Part shown: piece by piece, positions 28,385 to 37,286 of the stretch
Layout of the letters: each line of letters begins with the position of its first letter
Numbering within the stretch: the stretch's first letter is position 1
From: Pseudomonas sp. MYb60
GTDB lineage: Bacteria > Pseudomonadota > Gammaproteobacteria > Pseudomonadales > Pseudomonadaceae
Assembly (NCBI RefSeq): GCF_002979555.1
Contig: NZ_PCOZ01000007.1
Coordinates: 202,539 to 266,538 of the forward strand
Direction of reading: 5' to 3'
DNA length: 64,000 nucleotides
Translations under genes and position numbers: made by a program
Notes under the pieces: model-generated
Databases searched by the model: none
Told to the model about the DNA's origin: nothing
What the model saw: only the letters and a program-made list of their open reading frames with translations

Positions 28385-28400
28385 CGGCACAAGTATTGCT
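28385..28400 (+). promoter_or_regulatory. Sigma-54 promoter of fleSR
   Basis: CGGCAC-AAGTA-TTGCT has the 10-base GG-to-GC gap; only the first base of the -24 differs from TGGCAC. It lies 51 bp before the fleS ATG. In P. aeruginosa, fleSR is activated by FleQ with RpoN, which fits. Confidence 0.75.
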
Positions 28401-28450
28401 ACAGCCCTCGCAACGTTCCGTTTAACTGACGGTCAGCCAAGCGAGAGAGC

Positions 28451-29665
28451 ATGATGCCCCACGCCGCCCAATTAGCTTCCAGCCCTGCCATCCCGGGGCT
28501 CGTTCCGTCTGTTGAACAGCAAAGCCGCCAGGGCCTGGAGCAGGCCTTTTCGCTGTTCAACCAGATGTCCAGCCAGCTGACGGACTCCTACAGCCTGCTC
28601 GAAGCCCGTGTGTCCGAGCTCAAGGGCGAGCTGGCCGTGGTCAGTGCCCAGCGCATGGAAGAATTGGCCGAGAAAGAGCGCTTGGCCAACCGTCTGCAGA
28701 ACCTGCTGTCGCTGCTGCCCGGTGGCGTGATCGTCATCGACGACCAGGGGCGTGTGCGCGAAGCCAACCCGGCGGCCTGCGACATGCTTGGCCTGCCGCT
28801 GGAGGGCGAGCTGTGGCGTCACGTCATCACGCGCTGCTTTGCGCCCCGTGAGGACGACGGCCACGAAATCTCCCTGAAGGACGGGCGCCGCCTGTCGATC
28901 GCCACCCGTTCCCTGGACGCCGAGCCTGGCCAACTGGTGCTGCTCAACGACCTGACTGAAACCCGTCACCTGCAAGACCAGTTGGCGCGGCATGAGCGTT
29001 TGTCGTCCCTGGGGCGCATGGTCGCTTCCCTGGCGCATCAGATTCGCACGCCGTTGTCCGCCGCGTTGATCTACGCCAGTCATTTGACTGACGAGCAACT
29101 GCCGCCAGCCACGTCCCAGCGTTTTGCCGGCCGCCTGAAAGAGCGCCTGCACGAGTTGGAGCACCAGGTGCGCGACATGCTGGTGTTCGCCCGTGGCGAA
29201 CTGCCGCTGACCGACCGCGTCACCCCGGCCCAACTGATGCAGGCGCTGCAAGCGGCTGCCGCCACCCATATCCAGGACACCCAGGTGCGCTGGCAGTGCG
29301 ACGGCCAGCTCGGTGAGCTGCTGTGCAACCGCGACACCCTGGTGGGCGCCTTGCTCAACCTGATCGAGAACGCCACCCAGGCCAGCGGTGCCGGCGCGCG
29401 ACTCAAGGTGCACCTGTACAGCCGCGGCCAAACCCTGCGCCTGTGCATCAGCGACAGTGGCAGTGGCATCGACCCGGTGGTGCTCAAGCGCCTCGGCGAA
29501 CCCTTTTTCACCACCAAGACCAACGGCACGGGCCTGGGCCTGACCGTGGTCAAGGCGGTCGCACGCGCCCATCAGGGAGAATTGCAGTTGCAGTCCCGCG
29601 TGGGGCGTGGCACCTGTGCATTGATGACCTTGCCGCTGTTTACCAGCACGGCAAGCGCGGAGTAA
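28451..29665 (+). CDS. fleS: Flagellar sensor histidine kinase FleS
   Basis: FleS is the cytoplasmic kinase partner of FleR. The 404-residue protein has no membrane segment, a central PAS domain (about 85-165), the phosphoacceptor His in LAHQIRTPLSAA, and the ATPase domain with N box NLIENATQASG and G boxes DSGSGID and GTGLGLTVVK. ATG codons at 28451 and 28454 are both possible. It lies 7 bp before fleR. Confidence 0.95.
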   Translation: MMPHAAQLASSPAIPGLVPSVEQQSRQGLEQAFSLFNQMSSQLTDSYSLLEARVSELKGELAVVSAQRMEELAEKERLANRLQNLLSLLPGGVIVIDDQGRVREANPAACDMLGLPLEGELWRHVITRCFAPREDDGHEISLKDGRRLSIATRSLDAEPGQLVLLNDLTETRHLQDQLARHERLSSLGRMVASLAHQIRTPLSAALIYASHLTDEQLPPATSQRFAGRLKERLHELEHQVRDMLVFARGELPLTDRVTPAQLMQALQAAAATHIQDTQVRWQCDGQLGELLCNRDTLVGALLNLIENATQASGAGARLKVHLYSRGQTLRLCISDSGSGIDPVVLKRLGEPFFTTKTNGTGLGLTVVKAVARAHQGELQLQSRVGRGTCALMTLPLFTSTASAE

Positions 29666-29672
29666 TAGAGAA

Positions 29673-31049
29673 ATGGCTATCAAGGTTTTGTTGGTGGAGG
29701 ACGATCGCGCCCTGCGTGAAGCATTGGCTGACACGCTGCTGTTGGCGGGCCATGACTACCGGGCGGTCGGTTCTGCCGAGGAAGCCTTGGAGGCGGTCGA
29801 GCACGAGGCCTTCAGCCTGGTGGTCAGCGACGTGAACATGCCCGGCATGGACGGCCATCAGTTGCTGGCCTTGCTGCGTGCGCGCCAGCCGCAATTGCCG
29901 GTGCTGTTGATGACCGCCCACGGCGCCGTGGAGCGCGCGGTGGACGCCATGCGCCAGGGGGCAGCGGATTACCTGGTCAAGCCGTTCGAGCCCAAGGCGT
30001 TGATCGAACTGGTGGCGCGCCATGCCCTCGGCGTGATCCCGGCCAGTGAAGGGCAGGGCCCGATTGCCTTCGAGCCGGCCAGTGCCCAGTTGCTGGAGCT
30101 GGCGGCGCGTGTGGCGCGCAGCGATTCCACCGTGTTGATTTCCGGTGAGTCCGGTACCGGCAAGGAGGTGCTGGCGCGCTATATCCACCAGCAATCGACC
30201 CGCGCCACGCAGCCGTTCATCGCGATCAACTGCGCGGCGATCCCCGACAACATGCTCGAAGCCACCTTGTTCGGCCATGAAAAAGGCTCGTTCACCGGTG
30301 CCATCGCGGCCCAGGCCGGCAAGTTCGAACAGGCCGACGGTGGCACCATCCTGCTCGATGAAATCTCGGAAATGCCCCTGGGCCTGCAGGCCAAACTGCT
30401 GCGCGTGCTGCAGGAGCGGGAGGTGGAGCGGGTCGGCGCGCGCAAGCCGATCCAACTGGACATCCGTGTGGTTGCCACCACCAACCGTGACCTGGCCGGC
30501 GAAGTGGCCGCGGGGCGCTTCCGTGAGGACCTGTTCTACCGCCTCTCGGTATTCCCCCTGGCCTGGCGACCACTGCGCGAGCGCCCGGCGGACATCATTC
30601 CGCTGGCCGAGCGCCTGTTGAACAACCATGTCAAAAAAATGAAGCACGCCCAGGCGCGACTGTCGGCCGAGGCCCAGGCGTGCCTGGTGGCCTACCCCTG
30701 GCCGGGCAATGTGCGCGAATTGGACAATGCCATTCAGCGTGCGTTGATTCTGCAACAAGGCGGCTTGATCCAGCCCCAGGATTTCTGCCTGGCCATGGGC
30801 AGCGGCGCTGCACCTTTACCCTCCCTGGCGCCCGCCCCCGTGGTCGCCGAAACCGAAACCGCCGGTGCGCTGGGCGACGACCTGCGGCGTCGCGAATTCC
30901 AGATGATCATCGACACCCTGCGCGCCGAGCGCGGCCGCCGCAAAGAGGCCGCCGAGCGCCTGGGGATCAGTCCGCGCACGCTGCGTTACAAGCTGGCGCA
31001 AATGCGTGATGCCGGAATGGACGTGGAAGCGTATCTGTTTGCTACCTGA
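29673..31049 (+). CDS. fleR: Flagellar response regulator FleR
   Basis: FleR is a sigma-54-dependent activator of class III genes such as the rod and hook genes. The 458-residue protein has a full receiver with phosphoacceptor Asp53 (VVSDVNMPGMDG), an AAA+ domain with GESGTGKE and the variant loop GSFTGA (accepted in sigma-54 activators), and a C-terminal Fis-type helix-turn-helix (RKEAAERLGISPRTLRYKL). Confidence 0.96.
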   Translation: MAIKVLLVEDDRALREALADTLLLAGHDYRAVGSAEEALEAVEHEAFSLVVSDVNMPGMDGHQLLALLRARQPQLPVLLMTAHGAVERAVDAMRQGAADYLVKPFEPKALIELVARHALGVIPASEGQGPIAFEPASAQLLELAARVARSDSTVLISGESGTGKEVLARYIHQQSTRATQPFIAINCAAIPDNMLEATLFGHEKGSFTGAIAAQAGKFEQADGGTILLDEISEMPLGLQAKLLRVLQEREVERVGARKPIQLDIRVVATTNRDLAGEVAAGRFREDLFYRLSVFPLAWRPLRERPADIIPLAERLLNNHVKKMKHAQARLSAEAQACLVAYPWPGNVRELDNAIQRALILQQGGLIQPQDFCLAMGSGAAPLPSLAPAPVVAETETAGALGDDLRRREFQMIIDTLRAERGRRKEAAERLGISPRTLRYKLAQMRDAGMDVEAYLFAT

Positions 31050-31057
31050 CCGGTAAC

Positions 31058-31086
31058 AAGGCCGACAAGGTTTGTCGCCTTTTCTT
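31058..31086 (+). terminator. Probable terminator after fleR
   Basis: AAGGCCGACAA pairs with TTGTCGCCTT across a 3-nt loop, with one bulged C, and runs into TTTCTT. It separates fleSR from the fliE promoter 18 bp further on. Confidence 0.6.
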
Positions 31087-31103
31087 ACGGATTGATACAG
31101 AGC

Positions 31104-31119
31104 TGGCACCCTTGTTGCT
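31104..31119 (+). promoter_or_regulatory. Sigma-54 promoter of the fliE operon
   Basis: TGGCAC-CCTTG-TTGCT is a full match to the -24/-12 consensus with 10 bases between GG and GC. It lies 63 bp before the fliE ATG. Confidence 0.88.
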
Positions 31120-31181
31120 ACCTCCCTGGGTAATCGCTGCGTAGTGTCAAAAATTTGCGGGTCGTCGGAGAGAGAAAGGTC

Positions 31182-31511
31182 ATGAGCCAGGGTATCGAGT
31201 TCAATCGGTTGATGTTGGATATGCGCTCCATGCAAATGGACGCCATGTCTCAACCGAAATCCGTCGCGCAAGCGCCGGAATTGGGCCAAAGCAGCTTTGC
31301 CGACATGCTCGGCCAGGCGATCAACAAAGTCAGCGACACCCAGCAAGCCTCCAGCCAGTTGGCCAACGCCTTCGAGATCGGCAAAAGCGGCGTGGACCTG
31401 ACCGATGTGATGGTTGCCTCGCAAAAAGCCAGTGTGTCTTTCCAGGCGTTGACCCAGGTGCGTAACAAGCTGGTTCAGGCCTACCAAGACATCATGCAGA
31501 TGCCGGTTTAA
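31182..31511 (+). CDS. fliE: Flagellar hook-basal body protein FliE
   Basis: FliE joins the MS-ring to the rod. The 109-residue protein starts at 31182 after GAGAGAAAGG. It has the family C-terminal segment [20 protein letters not shown] and ends [14 protein letters not shown], close to relatives. It is first gene of fliEFGHIJ. Confidence 0.96.
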   Translation: MSQGIEFNRLMLDMRSMQMDAMSQPKSVAQAPELGQSSFADMLGQAINKVSDTQQASSQLANAFEIGKSGVDLTDVMVASQKASVSFQALTQVRNKLVQAYQDIMQMPV

Positions 31512-31527
31512 GGACGAGATTTAAGTC

Positions 31528-33306
31528 ATGGCAGAAGCAGTCGTCGACAACGTACCCGCCAAGGCAGACGGCAAAGCGCCGCTGTTTGGCCTGTCGTTCC
31601 TGGAAAACCTCTCGGACATGCCAGTGCTGCGCCAGGTGGGCCTGTTGGTCGGTCTGGCCGCCAGCGTGGCGATTGGTTTTGCCGTGGTGCTGTGGTCGCA
31701 GCAACCCGATTACCGCCCGCTGTACGGCAGCCTGGCCGGCATGGATTCCAAGCAGATCATGGAAACCCTCGCCGCCGCCGACATCGCCTACACCGTCGAA
31801 CCCAACTCCGGCGCCTTGCTGGTCAAGGCCGACGACGTCGCCCGTGCGCGCATGAAACTCGCCGCTGCCGGCGTAACCCCGTCCGACAGCAACATCGGTT
31901 TTGAAATCCTCGACAAGGACCAGGGCCTGGGCACTTCCCAGTTCATGGAAGCCACCCGCTACCGCCGTGGCCTGGAAGGCGAGTTGGCCCGCACCATCTC
32001 CAGCCTCAACAACGTCAAGGGTGCCCGTGTGCACCTGGCCATTCCAAAAAGCTCGGTATTTGTGCGCGACGAGCGCAAGCCGAGCGCCTCGGTCTTGGTT
32101 GAACTGTTTTCCGGCCGCTCCCTGGAGCCAGGCCAGGTGCTGGCTATCGTCAACCTGGTGGCCACCAGCGTTCCTGAACTGAGCAAATCGCAGATCACCG
32201 TGGTAGACCAGAAGGGCAACCTGCTGTCCGACATGGCCGAAAACTCCGCGCTGACCCAGGCCGGCAAGCAGTTCGATTACAGCCGTCGCATGGAAAGCAT
32301 GCTCACCCAGCGTGTGCACAACATCCTGCAACCGGTATTGGGCAACGACCGCTACAAGGCTGAAGTGTCCGCCGACGTGGACTTCAGCGCAGTCGAGTCG
32401 ACCTCCGAGCAGTTCAACCCGGACCAGCCGGCCCTGCGCAGCGAGCAGTCCACCAGCGAACAACGCACCGCCGCCAACGGCCCGCCGCAAGGCGTACCGG
32501 GTGCCCTGAGCAACCAGCCACCGGCCCCGGCGTCGGCCCCGCAAACCACCGGCGGTGCCGCAGCCGCCGCAGGCGCGATCGCACCGGGGCAACCGCTGCT
32601 GGACGCCAACGGCCAGCAGATCATGGACCCGGCCACCGGCCAACCGATGCTCGCCCCGTACCCGGCGGACAAGCGTAACCAGTCCACCAAGAACTTCGAG
32701 CTCGACCGCTCCATCAGCCACACCAAGCAGCAGCAGGGCCGCGTCAATCGTCTGTCGGTGTCGGTGGTGGTCGATGACCAAGTCAAGGTCAACCCAGCCG
32801 ACGGCGCCGTCACCCGTGCGCCGTGGAGCGCCGACGAATTGGCGCGCTTCACCCGGCTGGTACAGGACGCCGTTGGTTTTGACGCCAGCCGTGGCGACAG
32901 TGTCAGCGTGATCAACATGCCGTTCTCCGCCGAGCGTGGCGAAGTCATCGCCGAAGCGGCGTTCTACACCCAGCCGTGGTTCTGGGACATCGTCAAGCAA
33001 GTGCTGGGGGTGTTGTTCATCCTGGTGCTGGTGTTCGGCGTGCTGCGCCCGGTGCTCAACAACATCACCGGCAACGGCAAGAAGCAGCTGGCCCTGGCCG
33101 GCGGCGACGTGGAACTGGGTGGCATGGGCGGCCTGGATGGCGAACTGGCCAACGACCGCGTGAGCCTTGGCGGCCCGCAAAGCATCCTGTTGCCAAGCCC
33201 GAGCGAAGGTTATGACGCTCAGCTGAACGCAATCAAGAGTCTGGTGGCAGAAGACCCGGGCCGTGTGGCCCAGGTCGTGAAAGAGTGGATCAACGCAGAT
33301 GAGTGA
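31528..33306 (+). CDS. fliF: Flagellar MS-ring protein FliF
   Basis: FliF forms the MS-ring in the inner membrane. The 592-residue protein has a first membrane helix at about 37-57 and a second at about 486-508, with the periplasmic ring-building region between. The region near 315-380 is a Pro/Ala/Gln-rich insert. The C-terminal tail (EDPGRVAQVVKEWINADE) is the FliG-binding end. Its 3' end overlaps fliG by 8 bp. Confidence 0.97.
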   Translation: MAEAVVDNVPAKADGKAPLFGLSFLENLSDMPVLRQVGLLVGLAASVAIGFAVVLWSQQPDYRPLYGSLAGMDSKQIMETLAAADIAYTVEPNSGALLVKADDVARARMKLAAAGVTPSDSNIGFEILDKDQGLGTSQFMEATRYRRGLEGELARTISSLNNVKGARVHLAIPKSSVFVRDERKPSASVLVELFSGRSLEPGQVLAIVNLVATSVPELSKSQITVVDQKGNLLSDMAENSALTQAGKQFDYSRRMESMLTQRVHNILQPVLGNDRYKAEVSADVDFSAVESTSEQFNPDQPALRSEQSTSEQRTAANGPPQGVPGALSNQPPAPASAPQTTGGAAAAAGAIAPGQPLLDANGQQIMDPATGQPMLAPYPADKRNQSTKNFELDRSISHTKQQQGRVNRLSVSVVVDDQVKVNPADGAVTRAPWSADELARFTRLVQDAVGFDASRGDSVSVINMPFSAERGEVIAEAAFYTQPWFWDIVKQVLGVLFILVLVFGVLRPVLNNITGNGKKQLALAGGDVELGGMGGLDGELANDRVSLGGPQSILLPSPSEGYDAQLNAIKSLVAEDPGRVAQVVKEWINADE

Positions 33307-34318
33307 TAATCGAGCCGCTGTTGCCAAGCTCACCAAGGTCGACAAAGCCGCAGTCCTGCTGCTGTCCCTGGGTGAAACCGACGCCGCCCAAGTGCTGCGC
33401 CACATGGGCCCCAAAGAGGTCCAGCGTGTCGGCGTGGCCATGGCGCAAATGCGCAATGTGCACCGTGAGCAAGTCGAACAGGTGATGAGCGAGTTCGTCG
33501 AGATCGTCGGCGACCAGACCAGCCTGGGCGTCGGCTCCGACAGCTATATCCGCAAGATGCTCACCTCGGCCCTGGGCGAAGACAAGGCCAACGGCCTGAT
33601 CGACCGCATCCTGCTGGGGGGCAACACCAGCGGCCTCGACAGCCTCAAGTGGATGGAGCCGCGTGCCGTGGCCGACGTGATCCGCTACGAGCACCCACAG
33701 ATCCAGGCCATTGTGGTGGCGTACCTGGACCCGGACCAGGCTGGCGAAGTGCTGGGTCATTTTGACCATAAAGTACGCCTGGACATCATCCTGCGCGTGT
33801 CCTCGCTGAACACCGTGCAGCCGGCCGCGCTGAAAGAGCTCAATACGATTCTGGAGAAGCAGTTCTCCGGCAATTCGAATGCCTCGCGTACCACCTTGGG
33901 TGGCATCAAGCGCGCGGCCGACATCATGAACTTCCTCGACAGCTCGGTCGAAGGCCAGTTGATGGACTCGATCCGCGAGATTGACGACACCCTGTCCGGC
34001 CAGATCGAAGACCTCATGTTCGTGTTCAACAACCTCTCCGATGTCGACGACCGTGGCATCCAGGCGCTGTTGCGCGAAGTGTCCTCCGATGTGCTGGTGC
34101 TGGCCCTCAAAGGCTCGGACGAAGGCGTCAAGGAGAAGATCTTCAAGAACATGTCCAAGCGTGCCTCGGAACTGTTGCGCGACGACCTGGAAGCCAAAGG
34201 CCCGGTGCGCGTCAGCGATGTGGAAACCGCGCAGAAGGAAATCCTCACCATTGCCCGCCGTATGGCCGAAGCCGGAGAAATCGTTCTCGGTGGGAAGGGC
34301 GGCGAAGAAATGATCTAA
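33299..34318 (+). CDS. fliG: Flagellar motor switch protein FliG
   Basis: FliG is the rotor protein that touches the stator. The 339-residue protein has the three-domain layout: N-terminal FliF-binding domain, middle domain with the EHPQ motif (YEHPQIQAIVVAYL) that binds FliM, and C-terminal domain with the charged torque helix (IEDLMFVFNNLSDVDDRGIQ). The ATG overlaps the fliF end. Confidence 0.97.
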   Translation: MSDNRAAVAKLTKVDKAAVLLLSLGETDAAQVLRHMGPKEVQRVGVAMAQMRNVHREQVEQVMSEFVEIVGDQTSLGVGSDSYIRKMLTSALGEDKANGLIDRILLGGNTSGLDSLKWMEPRAVADVIRYEHPQIQAIVVAYLDPDQAGEVLGHFDHKVRLDIILRVSSLNTVQPAALKELNTILEKQFSGNSNASRTTLGGIKRAADIMNFLDSSVEGQLMDSIREIDDTLSGQIEDLMFVFNNLSDVDDRGIQALLREVSSDVLVLALKGSDEGVKEKIFKNMSKRASELLRDDLEAKGPVRVSDVETAQKEILTIARRMAEAGEIVLGGKGGEEMI

Positions 34319-34328
34319 GGCGCCTCCC

Positions 34329-35093
34329 ATGTCGAACAAAGATGAGACGCCCAGCGACCTGATTCGCGCGCGGGACGTGGGCGGGTTCGACATCTGGTCG
34401 TTGCCCAGCTTCGACCCGCACGTGCCGGAGCCCGAGCCGGAACCTGAGCCTGAACTGCCGGCAGAGATGGAAGAAGTGCCGCTGGATGAAGTCCAGCCAC
34501 TGACCCTGGAAGAGTTGGAAAGCATCCGCCAGGAAGCCTACAACGAAGGGTTTGCTGCCGGTGAAAAAGACGGTTTTCGCAGCACCACCCTCAAGGTCCG
34601 CCAGGAAGCCGAGGCGGCGCTGAGCGCCAAACTGAGCAGCCTGGAACGCCTGATGGGCGGGCTGTTCGAACCGATCGCCGAGCAGGATTCACAGCTGGAA
34701 AAGGCCATGGTCGGCCTGGTTCAGCACATCGCGCGCCAGGTGATCCAGCGCGAACTGGTGCTCGACTCCAGCCATATCGAAAGCGTGATGCGCGAAGCCC
34801 TCAAGCTGCTGCCTCTGGGCGTCGGCAATGTGCGGCTGTACATCAATCCGCAGGATTTCGAGCAGGTCAAGGCCCTGCGCGAGCGCCATGAAGAAACCTG
34901 GCGCATCGTCGAAGACGCGTCGTTGCAGCCCGGCGGTTGCCGGGTCGAGACCGAACACAGCCGCATCGATGCCACGGTGGAAACACGCATCAGCCAGATC
35001 ATGGCCAAGCTGCTCGATCAAGTTCACGAGCAGGTCCTGAACCCTGCCGAGCCGGATCTCAGCGTGGACCTGGACGCCCCCGATGCGCCTTGA
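34329..35093 (+). CDS. fliH: Flagellar export regulator FliH
   Basis: FliH binds the FliI ATPase and holds it near the export gate. The 254-residue protein has a Pro/Glu-rich N-terminal part ([12 protein letters not shown] near residues 37-48), a helical middle starting [12 protein letters not shown] with the small-residue spacing typical of FliH/SctL, and a C-terminal V-type-E-like domain. The next gene overlaps it by 11 bp. Confidence 0.93.
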   Translation: MSNKDETPSDLIRARDVGGFDIWSLPSFDPHVPEPEPEPEPELPAEMEEVPLDEVQPLTLEELESIRQEAYNEGFAAGEKDGFRSTTLKVRQEAEAALSAKLSSLERLMGGLFEPIAEQDSQLEKAMVGLVQHIARQVIQRELVLDSSHIESVMREALKLLPLGVGNVRLYINPQDFEQVKALRERHEETWRIVEDASLQPGGCRVETEHSRIDATVETRISQIMAKLLDQVHEQVLNPAEPDLSVDLDAPDAP

Positions 35094-36441
35094 TCGCACC
35101 AGCTTCGCCAAGCGCCTGGGCAGTTACGCCGAGGCCACCGAGCTGCCTGGCCAGCCGATCCTCGAAGGGCGCCTGCTGCGCATGGTCGGCCTGACCCTTG
35201 AAGCCGAGGGCCTGCGCGCTGCCATGGGCAGCCGCTGCATGGTGATCAACGACGACAGCTATCACCCGGTGCAGGTCGAGGCCGAAGTGATGGGCTTCTC
35301 CGGCAGCAAGATTTTCCTGATGCCTGTCGGCAGCCTCGCCGGTATCGCCCCGGGCGCCCGTGTGGTGCCGCTGGCGGATACCGGTCGCCTGCCGATGGGC
35401 ATGAGCATGCTTGGCCGCGTCCTTGACGGCGCCGGCCGCGCGCTGGATGGCAAGGGCGGCATGAAGGCCGAAGACTGGGTGCCGATGGACGGCCCCACCA
35501 TCAACCCGCTCAAGCGCAACCCCATCAGCCAGCCGCTGGACGTGGGCATTCGCAGCATCAACGGATTATTGACAGTGGGTCGTGGCCAGCGTCTGGGCCT
35601 GTTCGCCGGTACCGGCGTGGGTAAGTCGGTGTTGCTGGGCATGATGACGCGCTTCACCGAGGCCGACATCATCGTGGTGGGGCTGATCGGCGAACGGGGC
35701 CGCGAGGTGAAGGAATTCATCGAGCACAGCCTGGGCGAAGAAGGCCTCAAGCGTTCGGTGGTCGTCGCGTCGCCGGCGGATGATGCGCCACTGATGCGTC
35801 TGCGTGCCGCGATGTACTGCACGCGCATCGCCGAATATTTTCGCGACAAGGGCAAGAACGTCCTGCTGCTGATGGACTCGCTGACCCGTTTTGCCCAGGC
35901 CCAGCGGGAAATTGCCCTGGCCATCGGCGAGCCGCCCGCCACCAAGGGCTATCCGCCGTCGGTGTTCGCCAAGCTGCCGAAACTGGTGGAGCGCGCCGGC
36001 AATGCCGAGGCCGGGGGTGGTTCGATCACCGCGTTCTACACCGTGTTGTCTGAAGGCGATGACCAGCAGGACCCGATTGCCGACTCGGCGCGGGGCGTGC
36101 TCGACGGGCACATCGTGCTGTCGCGACGCCTGGCGGAAGAGGGGCATTACCCGGCCATCGATATCGAAGCGTCCATCAGCCGGGTCATGCCGGCGGTGGT
36201 CACCCCGGCTCATATGGCCCGTGCGCAGCAGTTCAAGCAGCTGTGGTCGCGTTATCAACAGAGCCGTGACCTGATCAGCGTGGGTGCCTATGTGGCCGGC
36301 GGTGACCGCGACACCGACCTCGCCATCGCCCTGCAACCGCAGTTGGTGACCTATCTGCGCCAGGGCCTCAACGACAAGATCAGCATGGGCGAAAGCGAAG
36401 CGCACCTGCAGTCGATCTTCGCCCCTGCGCCCGGCGGCTAA
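35083..36441 (+). CDS. fliI: Flagellar export ATPase FliI
   Basis: FliI is the hexameric ATPase of flagellar type III export. The 452-residue protein has Walker A AGTGVGKS (175-182, Lys181), a catalytic Glu in [10 protein letters not shown], Walker [15 protein letters not shown], and the F1-beta-like core. The start at 35083 overlaps the fliH end and is followed by [11 protein letters not shown], as in relatives. Confidence 0.97.
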   Translation: MRLDRTSFAKRLGSYAEATELPGQPILEGRLLRMVGLTLEAEGLRAAMGSRCMVINDDSYHPVQVEAEVMGFSGSKIFLMPVGSLAGIAPGARVVPLADTGRLPMGMSMLGRVLDGAGRALDGKGGMKAEDWVPMDGPTINPLKRNPISQPLDVGIRSINGLLTVGRGQRLGLFAGTGVGKSVLLGMMTRFTEADIIVVGLIGERGREVKEFIEHSLGEEGLKRSVVVASPADDAPLMRLRAAMYCTRIAEYFRDKGKNVLLLMDSLTRFAQAQREIALAIGEPPATKGYPPSVFAKLPKLVERAGNAEAGGGSITAFYTVLSEGDDQQDPIADSARGVLDGHIVLSRRLAEEGHYPAIDIEASISRVMPAVVTPAHMARAQQFKQLWSRYQQSRDLISVGAYVAGGDRDTDLAIALQPQLVTYLRQGLNDKISMGESEAHLQSIFAPAPGG

Positions 36442-36444
36442 GTC

Positions 36445-36894
36445 ATGGCCAACAGCCGCGCAGCACGCCTGGCCCCGGTGGTGGACATGGCCGAAAAAGC
36501 CGAGAAAACCGCCGTGCAGCGTCTGGGGTATTTCCAGGGCCAAGTGCGGTTGGCGGAAAGCAAGCTGGGCGACCTCGAGCGCTTTCGCGGCGAATACCAG
36601 CAGCAATGGATCGAGCGCGGCACGAAAGGCGTGTCCGGCCAATGGCTGATGGGCTACCAGGGCTTTCTCAACCAACTTGAAACCGCCGTGGACCAGCAGC
36701 GCCAAAGCCTGGCCTGGCACCAGACCAACCTCGACCGCGCCCGCGACAGCTGGCAGCAGGCGTTTGCGCGGGTCGAAGGCTTGCGCAAACTGGTGCAGCG
36801 CTACATTGACGAAGCGCGGGCCATCGAAGACAAGCGCGAGCAGAAGCTGCTCGATGAACTGTCCCAGCGTCTGCCGCGCCAAGATGCCTATTGA
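36445..36894 (+). CDS. fliJ: Flagellar export chaperone FliJ
   Basis: FliJ is a small coiled-coil protein in the centre of the FliI ring. The 149-residue product is charged and helical throughout with heptad spacing (VDMAEKAEKTAVQRLGYFQG and onwards), as expected. It ends the fliEFGHIJ run three bases after fliI. Confidence 0.93.
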   Translation: MANSRAARLAPVVDMAEKAEKTAVQRLGYFQGQVRLAESKLGDLERFRGEYQQQWIERGTKGVSGQWLMGYQGFLNQLETAVDQQRQSLAWHQTNLDRARDSWQQAFARVEGLRKLVQRYIDEARAIEDKREQKLLDELSQRLPRQDAY

Positions 36895-36980
36895 CCCGCG
36901 TACCGGTGGCGCGGGTGTTGCCCAGATCCTTTTGAGCTGCTAAACCTTTTCCCTATTGCCAATGACAAGGAATCAGTCGC

Positions 36981-37286
36981 ATGTCAGTCGTTCCTGAAGT
37001 GTCCGCGGACGGGAAGAAATTGACCATCGCCATCAAGGGCCGTTTCGATTTCAGCAGTCACCAGCACTTTCGCGAAGTCTACGAGCGCATCTACCCCAAG
37101 CCCGATGCCATCGTCGTGGACTTGAAGGAAGCCACTTATCTCGACAGTTCCGCCCTCGGCATGCTGTTGCTGCTGCGCGACCACGCCGGCGGCGATGACG
37201 CCGATATCCGGGTGATCAACAGCAACTCCGATGTGCGCAAGATCCTCGGTATCTCCAATTTCGACAAACTGTTCGACATCCGTTGA
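36981..37286 (+). CDS. hsbA: STAS-domain anti-sigma factor antagonist (HsbA-like)
   Basis: The 101-residue protein is a single STAS domain with the phosphoserine region ATYLDSSALGMLLLLRDHAG. In P. aeruginosa, HsbA is switched by HsbR and binds FlgM or the diguanylate cyclase HsbD, linking swimming and biofilm choice. It is followed by HsbR and HptB homologues, which supports the name. A 86-bp gap from fliJ contains a 7-bp hairpin (36894-36916) without a T-run. Confidence 0.88.
   Translation: MSVVPEVSADGKKLTIAIKGRFDFSSHQHFREVYERIYPKPDAIVVDLKEATYLDSSALGMLLLLRDHAGGDDADIRVINSNSDVRKILGISNFDKLFDIR

Noticed and set aside
36894..36916. ACCCGCG/CGCGGGT hairpin after fliJ as terminator
   Set aside because: Stem of seven and a 9-nt loop with no T-run close by; read-through into hsbA is as likely.
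36942..36965. TAAA ... GCCAATGA before hsbA as a sigma-28 promoter
   Set aside because: The gap is 13 bases instead of 15 and the -10 has two changes; the site is not convincing.
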